From Rhodococcus antarcticus (GTDB lineage: Bacteria > Actinomycetota > Actinomycetes > Mycobacteriales > Mycobacteriaceae), in contig NZ_CP110615.1 in NCBI RefSeq assembly GCF_026153295.1, forward strand, positions 1,860,001 to 1,924,000: a DNA stretch of 64,000 nucleotides, in the 5' to 3' direction. The notes below the pieces were generated by a model, which saw only the letters and a list, made by a program, of their open reading frames with translations, was not told the DNA's origin and ran no database searches. The translations under genes and the position numbers were made by a program. Shown here one piece after another: positions 57,660-64,000 of this stretch; within the stretch, counting starts at the first letter, position 1, and each line of letters starts with the position of its first letter.

Positions 57660-58047
57660 GGCACGGGGACGACGGGCGGGTCCCGCTCGTCGACGGCGTC
57701 GGGCGGCACGTGAGGTCGGTCGGTGACGGGACGGCGGTCGGGCACCGGGACACCGGCCCTTCGGTCGGGGCAGGAACCATCAGCCGTGGGTGGCGGTTCG
57801 GGCGGGACCAGCCTCCCCGGCGGGACCCATCGCCGTCGTCGACGCTACTCCCGGGCGGGGTCCGCACGAGGACGGCCCGCGTCCCGCAACCCTCCACGAC
57901 GGGGCTCGCAGCACGTGCTGGCGGTGGACCTGCTCGGCAGCGTCCTGCTCGGACGGCTGTCAGAGGCGATCGGTCGCTGCGGTCCGGAGGGTCCTCGCCG
58001 CCGGCACGGGTCTGGCCCTGGCGACGGTGGGCCGGAGCGTCGGGAGC
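57660..58047. other. Intergenic region UDG-family gene / metZ
   Basis: No gene is supported in these 388 bases. Both flanking genes are on the minus strand, so this region carries the end of metZ and the promoter of the glycosylase gene. A short Pro/Asp-rich frame from about 57760 to 57655 was too weak to call. Confidence 0.45.
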
Positions 58048-59244
58048 TCAGCGCCGACGCAGGGCGTGCTCGAGGTCCTCCTGCAGGTCGGCCACGTCCT
58101 CCAGGCCCACCGACAGCCGCACCACCCCGTCGGTGATCCCCACCCGGGCCCGCCCCTCGACGCCGAGCCGGCGGTGCGTGGTCGTCGCGGGGTGCGTGAC
58201 GAGGGACTTGGAGTCGCCGAGGTTGTTGGAGATGTCCACGACCTGCAGGGCGTCGAGCACCGCGAAGGCGCGGTCCTTGCCGCCGTCGAGCTCGAACGTC
58301 AGCACCGTGCCGCCGCCGGTCATCTGCCGACGGGCCAGCCCGGCCTGCGGGTGGGAGTCCAGGAACGGGTACCGCACCCACCGCACACCGGGCTGCTGCT
58401 CCAGCCAGGTGGCCAGCGCCAGCGCCGAGGCCGTCGCGTGGCGCACCCGCATGGCCATCGTCTCCAGGCCCTTGGTGAGCACCCAGGCGTTGAACGGGGC
58501 CATGGCGGGCCCGGTGTGACGCATGAGGTTCTCCACCGGGCCGCGGACGTACTCCCGGCTGCCCAGCACCGCACCACCGAGGACGCGCCCCTGCCCGTCG
58601 ATGTGCTTGGTGGCGGAGTAGACCACGACGTCTGCGCCCAGGTCACCCGCCCGTTGCAGAACAGGGGTGGCGAACACGTTGTCCACCACGACCTTCGCGC
58701 CGGCGGCGTGGGCCAGCTCGACGACCGCGGCGACGTCCACGATCTCCTGCATCGGGTTCGACGGGGTCTCGAAGAACACGGCCCGCGCCGGAGTGGACAG
58801 GGCCGCCTCCCACTGCTGCAGGTCCGCGCCGTCCACGAGGTCGGTGGTCACCCCGAACTTCGGCAGGATCTCGGACAGGACCACCGAGCACGAGCCGAAC
58901 AGGCTGCGCGCGGCCACCACCCGGTCCCCCGCACCGAGCAGCGCGGCCAGGCTCACCCACACCGCGGCCATGCCGCTGGCCGTCGCGAAGCAGTCCTCGG
59001 TGCCTTCGAGGAGCCGGAGCCGCTCCTCGAAGGTGGCGACCGTGGGGTTGCCGTAGCGGGAGTACACGAACCGGTCCACACCACCACCCGCACCACCGAC
59101 GAAGGCCGCTTCGGCGTCGGCCGCGGTGTCGTAGACGAACCCGGACGTGAGGTACAGCGCCTCGGACGTCTCCTGGAACCCGGAGCGGGACAGGCCTCCG
59201 CGGACGGCGAGGGTGTCGGGCCGCAGCCGGCGGGGCTCGCTCAT
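58048..59244 (-). CDS. metZ: O-succinylhomoserine sulfhydrylase
   Basis: MetZ joins O-succinylhomoserine and sulfide to give homocysteine, a PLP-dependent step in methionine synthesis. The 398 residues show the Cys/Met-metabolism fold: YSRYGNPTVATFEERL near 61-76, SGMAAVW near 90, the PLP lysine K213 in YSATKHIDGQGR, and TKGLETMAMRV. Length and DTLAVRGGLSRSGFQETSEALYLTSGFVYD at the start match MetZ rather than MetB. The ATG overlaps the stop of the rhodanese gene, so sulfur donor and acceptor are co-translated. I did not see a SAM riboswitch upstream. Confidence 0.93.
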   Translation of the reverse strand: MSEPRRLRPDTLAVRGGLSRSGFQETSEALYLTSGFVYDTAADAEAAFVGGAGGGVDRFVYSRYGNPTVATFEERLRLLEGTEDCFATASGMAAVWVSLAALLGAGDRVVAARSLFGSCSVVLSEILPKFGVTTDLVDGADLQQWEAALSTPARAVFFETPSNPMQEIVDVAAVVELAHAAGAKVVVDNVFATPVLQRAGDLGADVVVYSATKHIDGQGRVLGGAVLGSREYVRGPVENLMRHTGPAMAPFNAWVLTKGLETMAMRVRHATASALALATWLEQQPGVRWVRYPFLDSHPQAGLARRQMTGGGTVLTFELDGGKDRAFAVLDALQVVDISNNLGDSKSLVTHPATTTHRRLGVEGRARVGITDGVVRLSVGLEDVADLQEDLEHALRRR

Positions 59245-59636
59245 CCCTGGGTCCACGGCAGGCCCACGGCCCGCCAACCGGCCGCACCCCGGTGCCCGTG
59301 CTCGTCGAGACCACCCTCGAAGCCGTCGAGCACGTTCCACGCCGGCCCGGCCCCCGCCGCCGTCAGGGCCTCCGCGGCCGCGACCGAGCGCTGCCCCGAC
59401 CGGCACAGCAGCACCACGGCGCGCTGCCCGGCGAGCCGGCGGACCTGCTCGACGAAGCCGGCGTTGCGCTGCCCCGCCGTGTCGACCCACTCCACCCGGC
59501 CGAGCCGCTCCAGCGCAGGCACGCCGACGAAGCGCCACTCGGCCTCGGTGCGGACGTCGACGAGCACCGCGTCGGTGTCGTGCACCAGGTCCCAGGCCTG
59601 CTGCGGCGTGAGGTCTCCTGCGTAGTCCCCGCTCAT
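59241..59636 (-). CDS. Rhodanese domain sulfurtransferase
   Basis: The 131-residue single-domain rhodanese has the active-site loop CRSGQRS with Cys78, preceded by VLVDVRTEAEW and followed by a C-terminal FEGGLDEHGHRG. It transfers sulfane sulfur from a donor to a thiol acceptor. The gene overlaps metZ by four bases (ATGA), an arrangement common in mycobacteria, which suggests it supplies or guards sulfide for homocysteine synthesis. Confidence 0.92.
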   Translation of the reverse strand: MSGDYAGDLTPQQAWDLVHDTDAVLVDVRTEAEWRFVGVPALERLGRVEWVDTAGQRNAGFVEQVRRLAGQRAVVLLCRSGQRSVAAAEALTAAGAGPAWNVLDGFEGGLDEHGHRGAAGWRAVGLPWTQG

Positions 59637-59665
59637 GTCGTCTCCCTGGTCGTGGCGTGCACTCC

Positions 59666-60538
59666 TCAGGCCGTGGTGCGGCCCGCCGTCGCGGAGAACG
59701 TACCGGCCGGGAACACCCCGGCCGCCTGGATCGTGCGCGTCAGGGCGGTGCCGATCGCGGCCAGCCGGGTGCCGCCCACGGTGCCGAGGTGCTCCCAGGG
59801 TGCGGTGGAGGCCCGGCTGGTCACGTCCTCGACGGCCGCTCGCTGGGCGGTGCCCTCCTCGGTGAGACCTCCCTCGGCGTCCAGCAGACCACGCTCGCGG
59901 AGCCCGTCCTCGGCGGCCGCCCACTGCTGCTCGGTCCAGCCACGGGTGAGCTGGGCGGCCTGGGGGGTGAACCCACGCCCGGTCGCCGTGTGCGTGACCA
60001 GTGCCTCCAGCCCGCTGAGCCCGGCCCCGAGCAGCGCGGCCACGTGGGCGTCACCGCGGTGCTCGCGCAGCAAGGAGGTGGCGTGCCAGAGGTCCAGCAG
60101 CGGCTCACCGGGCCAGCCGAGGTCCGCGTGGCCCGCGTAGAGCGCACGTCCCTCCGGGGTGCAGGCCTCCGACGCGGTGCGGGCCAGCGCGGCGGCCTCG
60201 GCGATCTCCGGCCCGGTGGCCGTCTCCTCGCCCAGCACCCTGCGCAGCGCAGCATCGACGGAGCGGAAGCGGGCCGCGACGACGGCCTCCGGCGTGGCGA
60301 GGGTCCACGCCCGCGGCAGGTGCCGGGCCACGAGCTCGGGGTTGAAGTTGTAGAAGGTGGCCGCGACCACGCCCGGGCCCACCGCCCCCATGGGCGCCGC
60401 CCGCCCCGCGAAGTAGCACATGCGACCGGGGCGGAGCCCGGCCGCGACGAGGTGCTCCTCGGTCTCGGGCACGAAGTACGTCATCGAGTGCACGACGTCG
60501 ATCGAGCGCTGGAGCTTGGCCGCGTCCTTGGGGTCCAT
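59666..60538 (-). CDS. SCO6745-family protein
   Basis: This 290-residue protein belongs to a family conserved in streptomycetes and relatives. Visible landmarks are VHSMTYFVPETEEHLVAAGL near 16-35, YFAGRAAPMGAVGPGVVAATFYNFNPELV near 44-72, and a helix-turn-helix-like C-terminus (LTRGWTEQQWAAAEDGLRERGLL). The function is unproven; the C-terminal part may bind DNA. The ATG at 60538 lies 59 bases from an SOS box shared with the divergent gene. Confidence 0.85.
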   Translation of the reverse strand: MDPKDAAKLQRSIDVVHSMTYFVPETEEHLVAAGLRPGRMCYFAGRAAPMGAVGPGVVAATFYNFNPELVARHLPRAWTLATPEAVVAARFRSVDAALRRVLGEETATGPEIAEAAALARTASEACTPEGRALYAGHADLGWPGEPLLDLWHATSLLREHRGDAHVAALLGAGLSGLEALVTHTATGRGFTPQAAQLTRGWTEQQWAAAEDGLRERGLLDAEGGLTEEGTAQRAAVEDVTSRASTAPWEHLGTVGGTRLAAIGTALTRTIQAAGVFPAGTFSATAGRTTA

Positions 60539-60596
60539 GAGCTCGACACTATCGAGACGGCGGGTGCACCCGCGAACGTCGGGTTCCGTGCGATCA

Positions 60597-60612
60597 TCGA
60601 ACACGTGTTCGA
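60597..60612. promoter_or_regulatory. Perfect SOS (LexA) box
   Basis: TCGAACACGTGTTCGA is a perfect 16-base palindrome that matches the actinobacterial LexA consensus TCGAAC-N4-GTTCGA without error. It lies between the SCO6745-family gene and a small plus-strand gene, 13 bases before the latter's ATG. Confidence 0.85.
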
Positions 60613-60625
60613 ACCCCCCGAGCGC

Positions 60626-60964
60626 ATGCAGGCGATCCGCGACACCGGCCGACCCCGCGGGCCACGGTGGCGCCACGTGCGGCCGCCCGTGCGCGTGTCC
60701 CTCGACCTCGGGGCGCTGTTCGCGGTGCCCCCGCACCTGCCGCACCGGCGGGTCCCGGACGGGCTGCGGCTGCGCCGCGTGCTGGAGGGTCGGCTGACCA
60801 TGTGGGCGCTGTCGGAGGAGGGCGACTGGTTCGGGCTCGTGGTCTACGAGGCGGCCGCGGCGGACGGGAGCACCGGTGCGACCATCTCGCACTGGGTGCC
60901 CGCGCACGTGGTCCTGCCGGTGGACGGGGCTCGAGGACGGCGGCCAGGTCCTGGGCGCACCTAG
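60626..60964 (+). CDS. Small hypothetical protein, likely SOS-regulated
   Basis: The 112-residue product begins QAIRDTGRPRGPRWRHVRPP and has a compact core (VPDGLRLRRVLEGRLTMWALSEEGDWFGLVVYEAA, then ISHWVPAHVVLP). No known family was recognised. I preferred ATG 60626, since GTG 60605 lies inside the SOS box. Its TAG stop shares CTAG with the convergent transporter gene. The box just upstream suggests induction by DNA damage. Confidence 0.65.
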   Translation: MQAIRDTGRPRGPRWRHVRPPVRVSLDLGALFAVPPHLPHRRVPDGLRLRRVLEGRLTMWALSEEGDWFGLVVYEAAAADGSTGATISHWVPAHVVLPVDGARGRRPGPGRT

Positions 60965-61821
60965 ACCGGCGTCACGGCGGGGACGCTGCGCCCGGTCAGC
61001 GCGATCGCCGCCACCACCAGCACGATCCCGACCACCTCCGGCAGCGACGGCACCTGCCGCAGCACCACCAGCCCCACGATCACCGCGGTCGCGGGCAGCA
61101 GGGCCAGCAGCAGCGCGAACCGGGCCCGACCCACCCGGCGCAGCACCACCTGGTCCAGTGCGTAGGGCACCACCGACGACAGCACACCCACCCCGATCCC
61201 GAGCACCAGCAGACGGGGCGAGCCCCACACCGCGCCCGTGGTGAGCACCAGCGGGGCGAGCACCACGGTCGCGACGGCCAGGCCGACGCCCAGGTCGTCG
61301 AGCCCCGACCCGCCGTCGGACACCCGCTTGCCCAGCACGATGTAGCCGGCCCACAGCGCGGCAGCAGCCAGCACGAAGGCCAGTCCGGCCGGGCTGGCCC
61401 CGAGCTGGACGTCCGCGATGAGCAGCACGCCGGCGACCACCAGCGCCAGGGCCCCGACGTCCCGCCGGCTGCGCGAGCCCACCGCGGCCACGGCCACCGG
61501 GCCGAGGAACTCCACGGCGACCGCGGTGCCGAGCGGGATGCGGTCGATGGCCTCGTAGAAGGCGACGTTCATGCCCGCGGTCACCACGCCGAACACCGCG
61601 GCGAGCAGCAACCGGCGCCCCCGGAACGCCGCGGCCCCCGGGCGGCGCCAGGCCAGCAGCACCACCGCCGCACCCAGCGTGCGCAACCAGGCCACGCCGG
61701 CGGGATCGACGACGTCGAACAGCCCCACCCCGATCGCGGCGCCCAGGTAGAGCGAGGTTCCGCCGAGAGCGAACAGCACGGGGGGTGGCAGCCGTTCCAG
61801 CACCCCGCCGCCGCCCGCCAC
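60961..61821 (-). CDS. EamA/RhaT-family (DMT) transporter
   Basis: The 286-residue inner-membrane protein has about ten helices in two EamA repeats, with the first repeat ending near FYEAIDRIPLGTAVAVEFLGP (typical RhtA motif) and the second at VLSSVVPYALDQVVLRRV. DMT carriers of this subgroup export amino acids or small metabolites, as RhtA does for threonine and homoserine. GTG 61821 is the first start. The gene converges with the SOS-box gene and shares its stop within CTAG. Confidence 0.88.
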   Translation of the reverse strand: MAGGGGVLERLPPPVLFALGGTSLYLGAAIGVGLFDVVDPAGVAWLRTLGAAVVLLAWRRPGAAAFRGRRLLLAAVFGVVTAGMNVAFYEAIDRIPLGTAVAVEFLGPVAVAAVGSRSRRDVGALALVVAGVLLIADVQLGASPAGLAFVLAAAALWAGYIVLGKRVSDGGSGLDDLGVGLAVATVVLAPLVLTTGAVWGSPRLLVLGIGVGVLSSVVPYALDQVVLRRVGRARFALLLALLPATAVIVGLVVLRQVPSLPEVVGIVLVVAAIALTGRSVPAVTPV

Positions 61822-62007
61822 ACGGCAATTCTAGGGCCGCCGCGGCCAAGATGTTTCGAGTGGGTGACGACACGGGACGCACGCACGGGGAACAGAGCAG
61901 GCCCGCCGAACGTCTGACAGAGTGCATCCACGGAGTCGTCATGACTGCGGTGGAGCGAAGCACCACTGATGGCGTCCGCTGCGAGCGGGCGTCAGGACGG
62001 AGGAGTC

Positions 62008-62199
62008 ATGACCGGGACACTCACCATCCCCGAGATCACCGCCGCCGACCGCTGCGACCGCTGCGGTGCGGCCGCCCGCGTGCGCGTGCTGCTGCCCTCG
62101 GGCGGCGAGCTGCTGTTCTGCGCGCACCACGGGCACGAGCACGAAGCACGCCTCCGGGACCTCGACGCCACGATCGTGGAGGGTGCGCCGGTCGGCTGA
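62008..62199 (+). CDS. DUF7455-type small CxxC protein
   Basis: The 63-residue protein has ADRCDRCGAAARVRVLLPSGGELLFCAHHGHEHEA, a zinc-binding CxxC...CxxHxxxH arrangement typical of a small actinobacterial family. GGAGGAG precedes the ATG. A strong terminator follows the stop codon, so it is a single-gene unit. It probably binds zinc; its partner is unknown. Confidence 0.85.
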   Translation: MTGTLTIPEITAADRCDRCGAAARVRVLLPSGGELLFCAHHGHEHEARLRDLDATIVEGAPVG

Positions 62200-62216
62200 G
62201 GCTGACCGACACCCCT

Positions 62217-62249
62217 GGAGGGCGACCACCGACCCGGTGGTCGCCCTCC
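62217..62249 (+). terminator. Strong hairpin terminator
   Basis: GGAGGGCGACCACC and GGTGGTCGCCCTCC form a perfect 14-bp stem with a GACCC loop, 17 bases after the CxxC gene's stop codon. Confidence 0.85.
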
Positions 62250-62506
62250 GGCGTTCGTGGGGGCGCCTGCACGGCACTCGCCCCGATGCGCCCCCGATGC
62301 GCACCCCCAGGCCGACCGGCGTCGAGGCGCTGTGCGGCCTGCCCCTGGGACCGGGTGTGGTGTACCGTTCGTCGCAGCAGTCCACCTCGAGGCTGTCCGA
62401 GAGCGCCCCGCACTGTCCCCAGACACGTGCAGCGCCCGGTTCTCGCAGTAGGAACACCTCCCGCCGTAGAGAAGAACCCCCTGCCCCAGCAGGGATCACG
62501 CACTGT

Positions 62507-62539
62507 GCCCGTCTCCGTGGTCACCACGTCGAGACGGGC
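62507..62539 (+). promoter_or_regulatory. Leader hairpin before small basic gene
   Basis: GCCCGTCTC and GAGACGGGC pair, with an inner GTGGT/ACCAC stem. It ends 25 bases before the start codon and would sit in the 5' untranslated region. The role is unknown. Confidence 0.5.
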
Positions 62540-62564
62540 GCGAGAGAAGAAGGAAGTACCAGGC

Positions 62565-62756
62565 ATGAGCCTGTCCACGATCGATCTCGTCCGGCCCACC
62601 ACGCGGCACGGTCGCTCCGCCGCCCCCACCACCCGCCGGCGGCTCCGCAACGCCCGTCGCGCGCTGTCGCTCGTCGCCCAGGACGGGACCGTCCCGGCCC
62701 CCCGCGACCACGGCGTGCGCCTGCACCCCGTGGAGCTGGGTCCCTGGGACGACTGA
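62565..62756 (+). CDS. Small basic hypothetical protein, 63 residues
   Basis: The product starts SLSTIDLVRPTTRHGRS and ends VRLHPVELGPWDD, with an Arg-rich middle (TRRRLRNARRALS). An AGGAAG site lies before the ATG, and a 15-bp terminator follows 12 bases after the stop codon, so it is probably a real single gene. No family was recognised. The basic centre could bind nucleic acid. Confidence 0.6.
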   Translation: MSLSTIDLVRPTTRHGRSAAPTTRRRLRNARRALSLVAQDGTVPAPRDHGVRLHPVELGPWDD

Positions 62757-62768
62757 CCCCTCGACCAC

Positions 62769-62802
62769 GCGAGCGCCCCGACCGGACGGTCGGGGCGCTC
62801 GC
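62769..62802. terminator. Bidirectional hairpin terminator
   Basis: GCGAGCGCCCCGACC and GGTCGGGGCGCTCGC form a perfect 15-bp stem with a GGAC loop. It lies between the small basic gene and the convergent helicase gene. Confidence 0.85.
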
Positions 62803-62818
62803 GCGTCACCGGGGGTGG

Positions 62819-64000
62819 TCACCAGGCGCGCAGCGTCGCGATCCGATCCGTGAGCTGGTCGGCGGTGGCCATCGGCGTGGGCGGTCCTCCGCACGTGCGG
62901 CGCAGCTCGCCGTGGATGATCCCGTGCGCCTGCCCGGTGCGGTGGTGCCGCATGGCCACGAGCGTGTTGAGCTCGCGCCGCAGGGCGGCGAGGCCGGCCG
63001 AGACGCCGGCCTGCTCGGAGCGCGGGGCGGCCGGCGCGTCGGCCACCGCCTCGCCCGGACCGTCGAGCTGCTCGGACTGGCGCCTGCGCAGCAGCGCGCG
63101 CATCTGCTCGGCATCCAGCAGCCCCGGCAGGCCGAGGTAGTCCTCCTCCTCGGCGGTGCCGGAGAACGCGGCCGTGCCGTAGGTCGCGCCGTCGTAGATG
63201 AGGTGGTCGAGCTCGGCGTCGGCCCCCAGCGAGGTGAAGGCCTTCTCCTCCTCCCCCGGCTCGTCCTCCTGCTTGTTCGCACCGGCCATGAGCAGCTCGG
63301 CGAAGTCCTGGGCCTCGCGGTGCGGCTTGCCCAGCACGTGGTCGCGCTGGGCCTCGAGCTGGCTCGCGAGGTCCAGCAGCACGGGCACCGACGGCAGGAA
63401 CACGCTGGCCGTCTCGCCCGGGCGACGCGAGCGCACGAAGCGGCCGATGGCCTGGGCGAAGTACAGCGGCGTCGACGCGCTCGTCGCGTACACGCCGACG
63501 GCCAGCCGGGGCACGTCCACGCCCTCGCTCACCATCCGCACCGCGACCATCCAGCGGTCCGAGCTCGTGCGGAACGCCTCGATGTTCACCGACGAGCCGG
63601 GATCGTCGGAGAGCACGAGCACCGGGGGTCGGCCGGTGATGGCCTCCAGCAGCTCGGCGTACGCGCGCGCGGTGGTCTGGTCGGTGGCGATGACGAGCCC
63701 GCCGGCATCGGGCACCCCGCCCGCGCGCAGCTGGGTCAACCGCGTGTCGGCCGCGTGCAGGACCGCGGGCACCCAGTCCCCGTTCGGGTCCAGGGCCGTG
63801 CGCCAGGCACGACCGGTCTGCTCGGCCGTCAACGGTTCGCCGAGGCGGGCGGTGAACTCCTCCCCCGCGCTGTCGCGCCAGCGGGCCTCACCGGAGTAGG
63901 CCAGGAACACCACGGGCCTCACCACGCCGTCGGCCAGCGCGTCGGCGTAGCCGTAGGAGTGGTCCGGCTTCGACCGGGCGAAGCCGTCGGAGCCGGGCTC
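62819..64000 (-). CDS. Superfamily II DEAD/DEAH-type helicase, C-terminal part
   Basis: The reading frame is open to the right edge, so the N-terminal part with the ATP-binding motifs lies outside. The 393 residues seen hold the second RecA-like domain: VIATDQTTARAYAELL (motif IV), MVAVRMVSEGVDVPRLAVGVYAT (motif V) and FAQAIGRFVRSRRPG (motif VI with the Arg finger). A variable acidic C-terminal region (about 230-370) follows. The family resembles actinobacterial helicases of unknown exact role in DNA or RNA metabolism. Confidence 0.88.
   Translation of the reverse strand, partial: EPGSDGFARSKPDHSYGYADALADGVVRPVVFLAYSGEARWRDSAGEEFTARLGEPLTAEQTGRAWRTALDPNGDWVPAVLHAADTRLTQLRAGGVPDAGGLVIATDQTTARAYAELLEAITGRPPVLVLSDDPGSSVNIEAFRTSSDRWMVAVRMVSEGVDVPRLAVGVYATSASTPLYFAQAIGRFVRSRRPGETASVFLPSVPVLLDLASQLEAQRDHVLGKPHREAQDFAELLMAGANKQEDEPGEEEKAFTSLGADAELDHLIYDGATYGTAAFSGTAEEEDYLGLPGLLDAEQMRALLRRRQSEQLDGPGEAVADAPAAPRSEQAGVSAGLAALRRELNTLVAMRHHRTGQAHGIIHGELRRTCGGPPTPMATADQLTDRIATLRAW

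Larger units (their letters stand above)
62200..62564. other. Intergenic region between two small genes
   Basis: Apart from the terminator at 62217-62249 and a leader hairpin at 62507-62539, I see no gene in these 365 bases. A promoter for the next small gene must lie here; the TGTACCGTT region near 62360 could be part of it. Confidence 0.45.

Noticed and set aside
59637-59690. SAM riboswitch upstream of the rhodanese-metZ pair
   Set aside because: The gap to the next gene is under 35 bases and too short for a riboswitch.

Overview
The window comes from a high-GC Actinomycetota chromosome. GC is roughly 70 percent, GTG and even ATC start codons are common, and lineage-typical small families are present (DUF1844, DUF5313, a DUF7455-like CxxC protein, an SCO6745-family protein, an orphan MsiK-type sugar ATPase). 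The gene set fits a member of the Pseudonocardiales/Mycobacteriales, but the genus cannot be fixed from this sequence. About 57 protein genes are supported. No rRNA, tRNA or CRISPR array was seen.

Layout. 1-13.4 kb is conserved core: argC (cut by the left edge), an MsiK-type ATPase, a membrane cytochrome b with a sulfite-oxidase-fold molybdoprotein, then the minus-strand translation operon infC-rpmI-rplT-rRNA methylase-pheS-pheT. infC starts with ATC. A DUF1844 protein and uvrA follow. A metallo-beta-lactamase-fold gene at 13.4 kb marks a junction: an 87-bp piece of its 3' end recurs in direct orientation at 41.6 kb, so the 27.6 kb between looks like inserted or rearranged DNA, with decayed transposase pieces near each end (IS5-like at 14.7 kb, IS30-like at 41.2 kb).

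Inside that segment, 15.2-33.0 kb is a catabolic cluster bracketed by about 100-bp imperfect inverted repeats. It holds a CitE-like lyase; a Liv-type ABC importer with its binding lipoprotein; a hydantoin/Asp-Glu racemase homologue; a flavoprotein reductase; an FMN-barrel protein; an EthD-like protein; an IclR regulator; three MmgE/PrpD proteins; a class III CoA-transferase; a cyclase-family metal hydrolase; and a dihydropyrimidinase-type amidohydrolase. A shared GTTCC-N7-GGAAC palindrome at three promoter positions suggests one IclR regulon. The substrate is unknown; a cyclic amide or imide opened to a carboxylic acid, activated as a CoA ester and cleaved is a reasonable inference. 33.4-39.3 kb encodes surface proteins (fasciclin lipoprotein, beta-propeller lipoprotein, L,D-transpeptidase, LytR-CpsA-Psr protein), followed by an HbpS/GlcG-like protein and a frameshifted Dabb protein.

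41.7-57.0 kb looks like a sulfur/redox region: an SDR, a tiny cysteine-rich protein and an MMPL exporter diverge from a CstR-like repressor plus DUF302 across TACCC-N4-GGGTA operators. Then come two DUF202 membrane proteins, a fused ferredoxin-NrfD subunit, a molybdopterin oxidoreductase without a Tat signal (SoeABC/PsrABC-like), a TorD-type chaperone, an Mrp-type Fe-S carrier, a rhodanese-like protein and a LysR-TDT transporter pair. 57-64 kb returns to housekeeping: a uracil-DNA glycosylase-family protein, metZ with a rhodanese, an SCO6745 protein sharing an intergenic perfect SOS box with a small hypothetical gene, an EamA transporter, two small proteins with strong terminators, and the end of a superfamily II helicase cut by the right edge.
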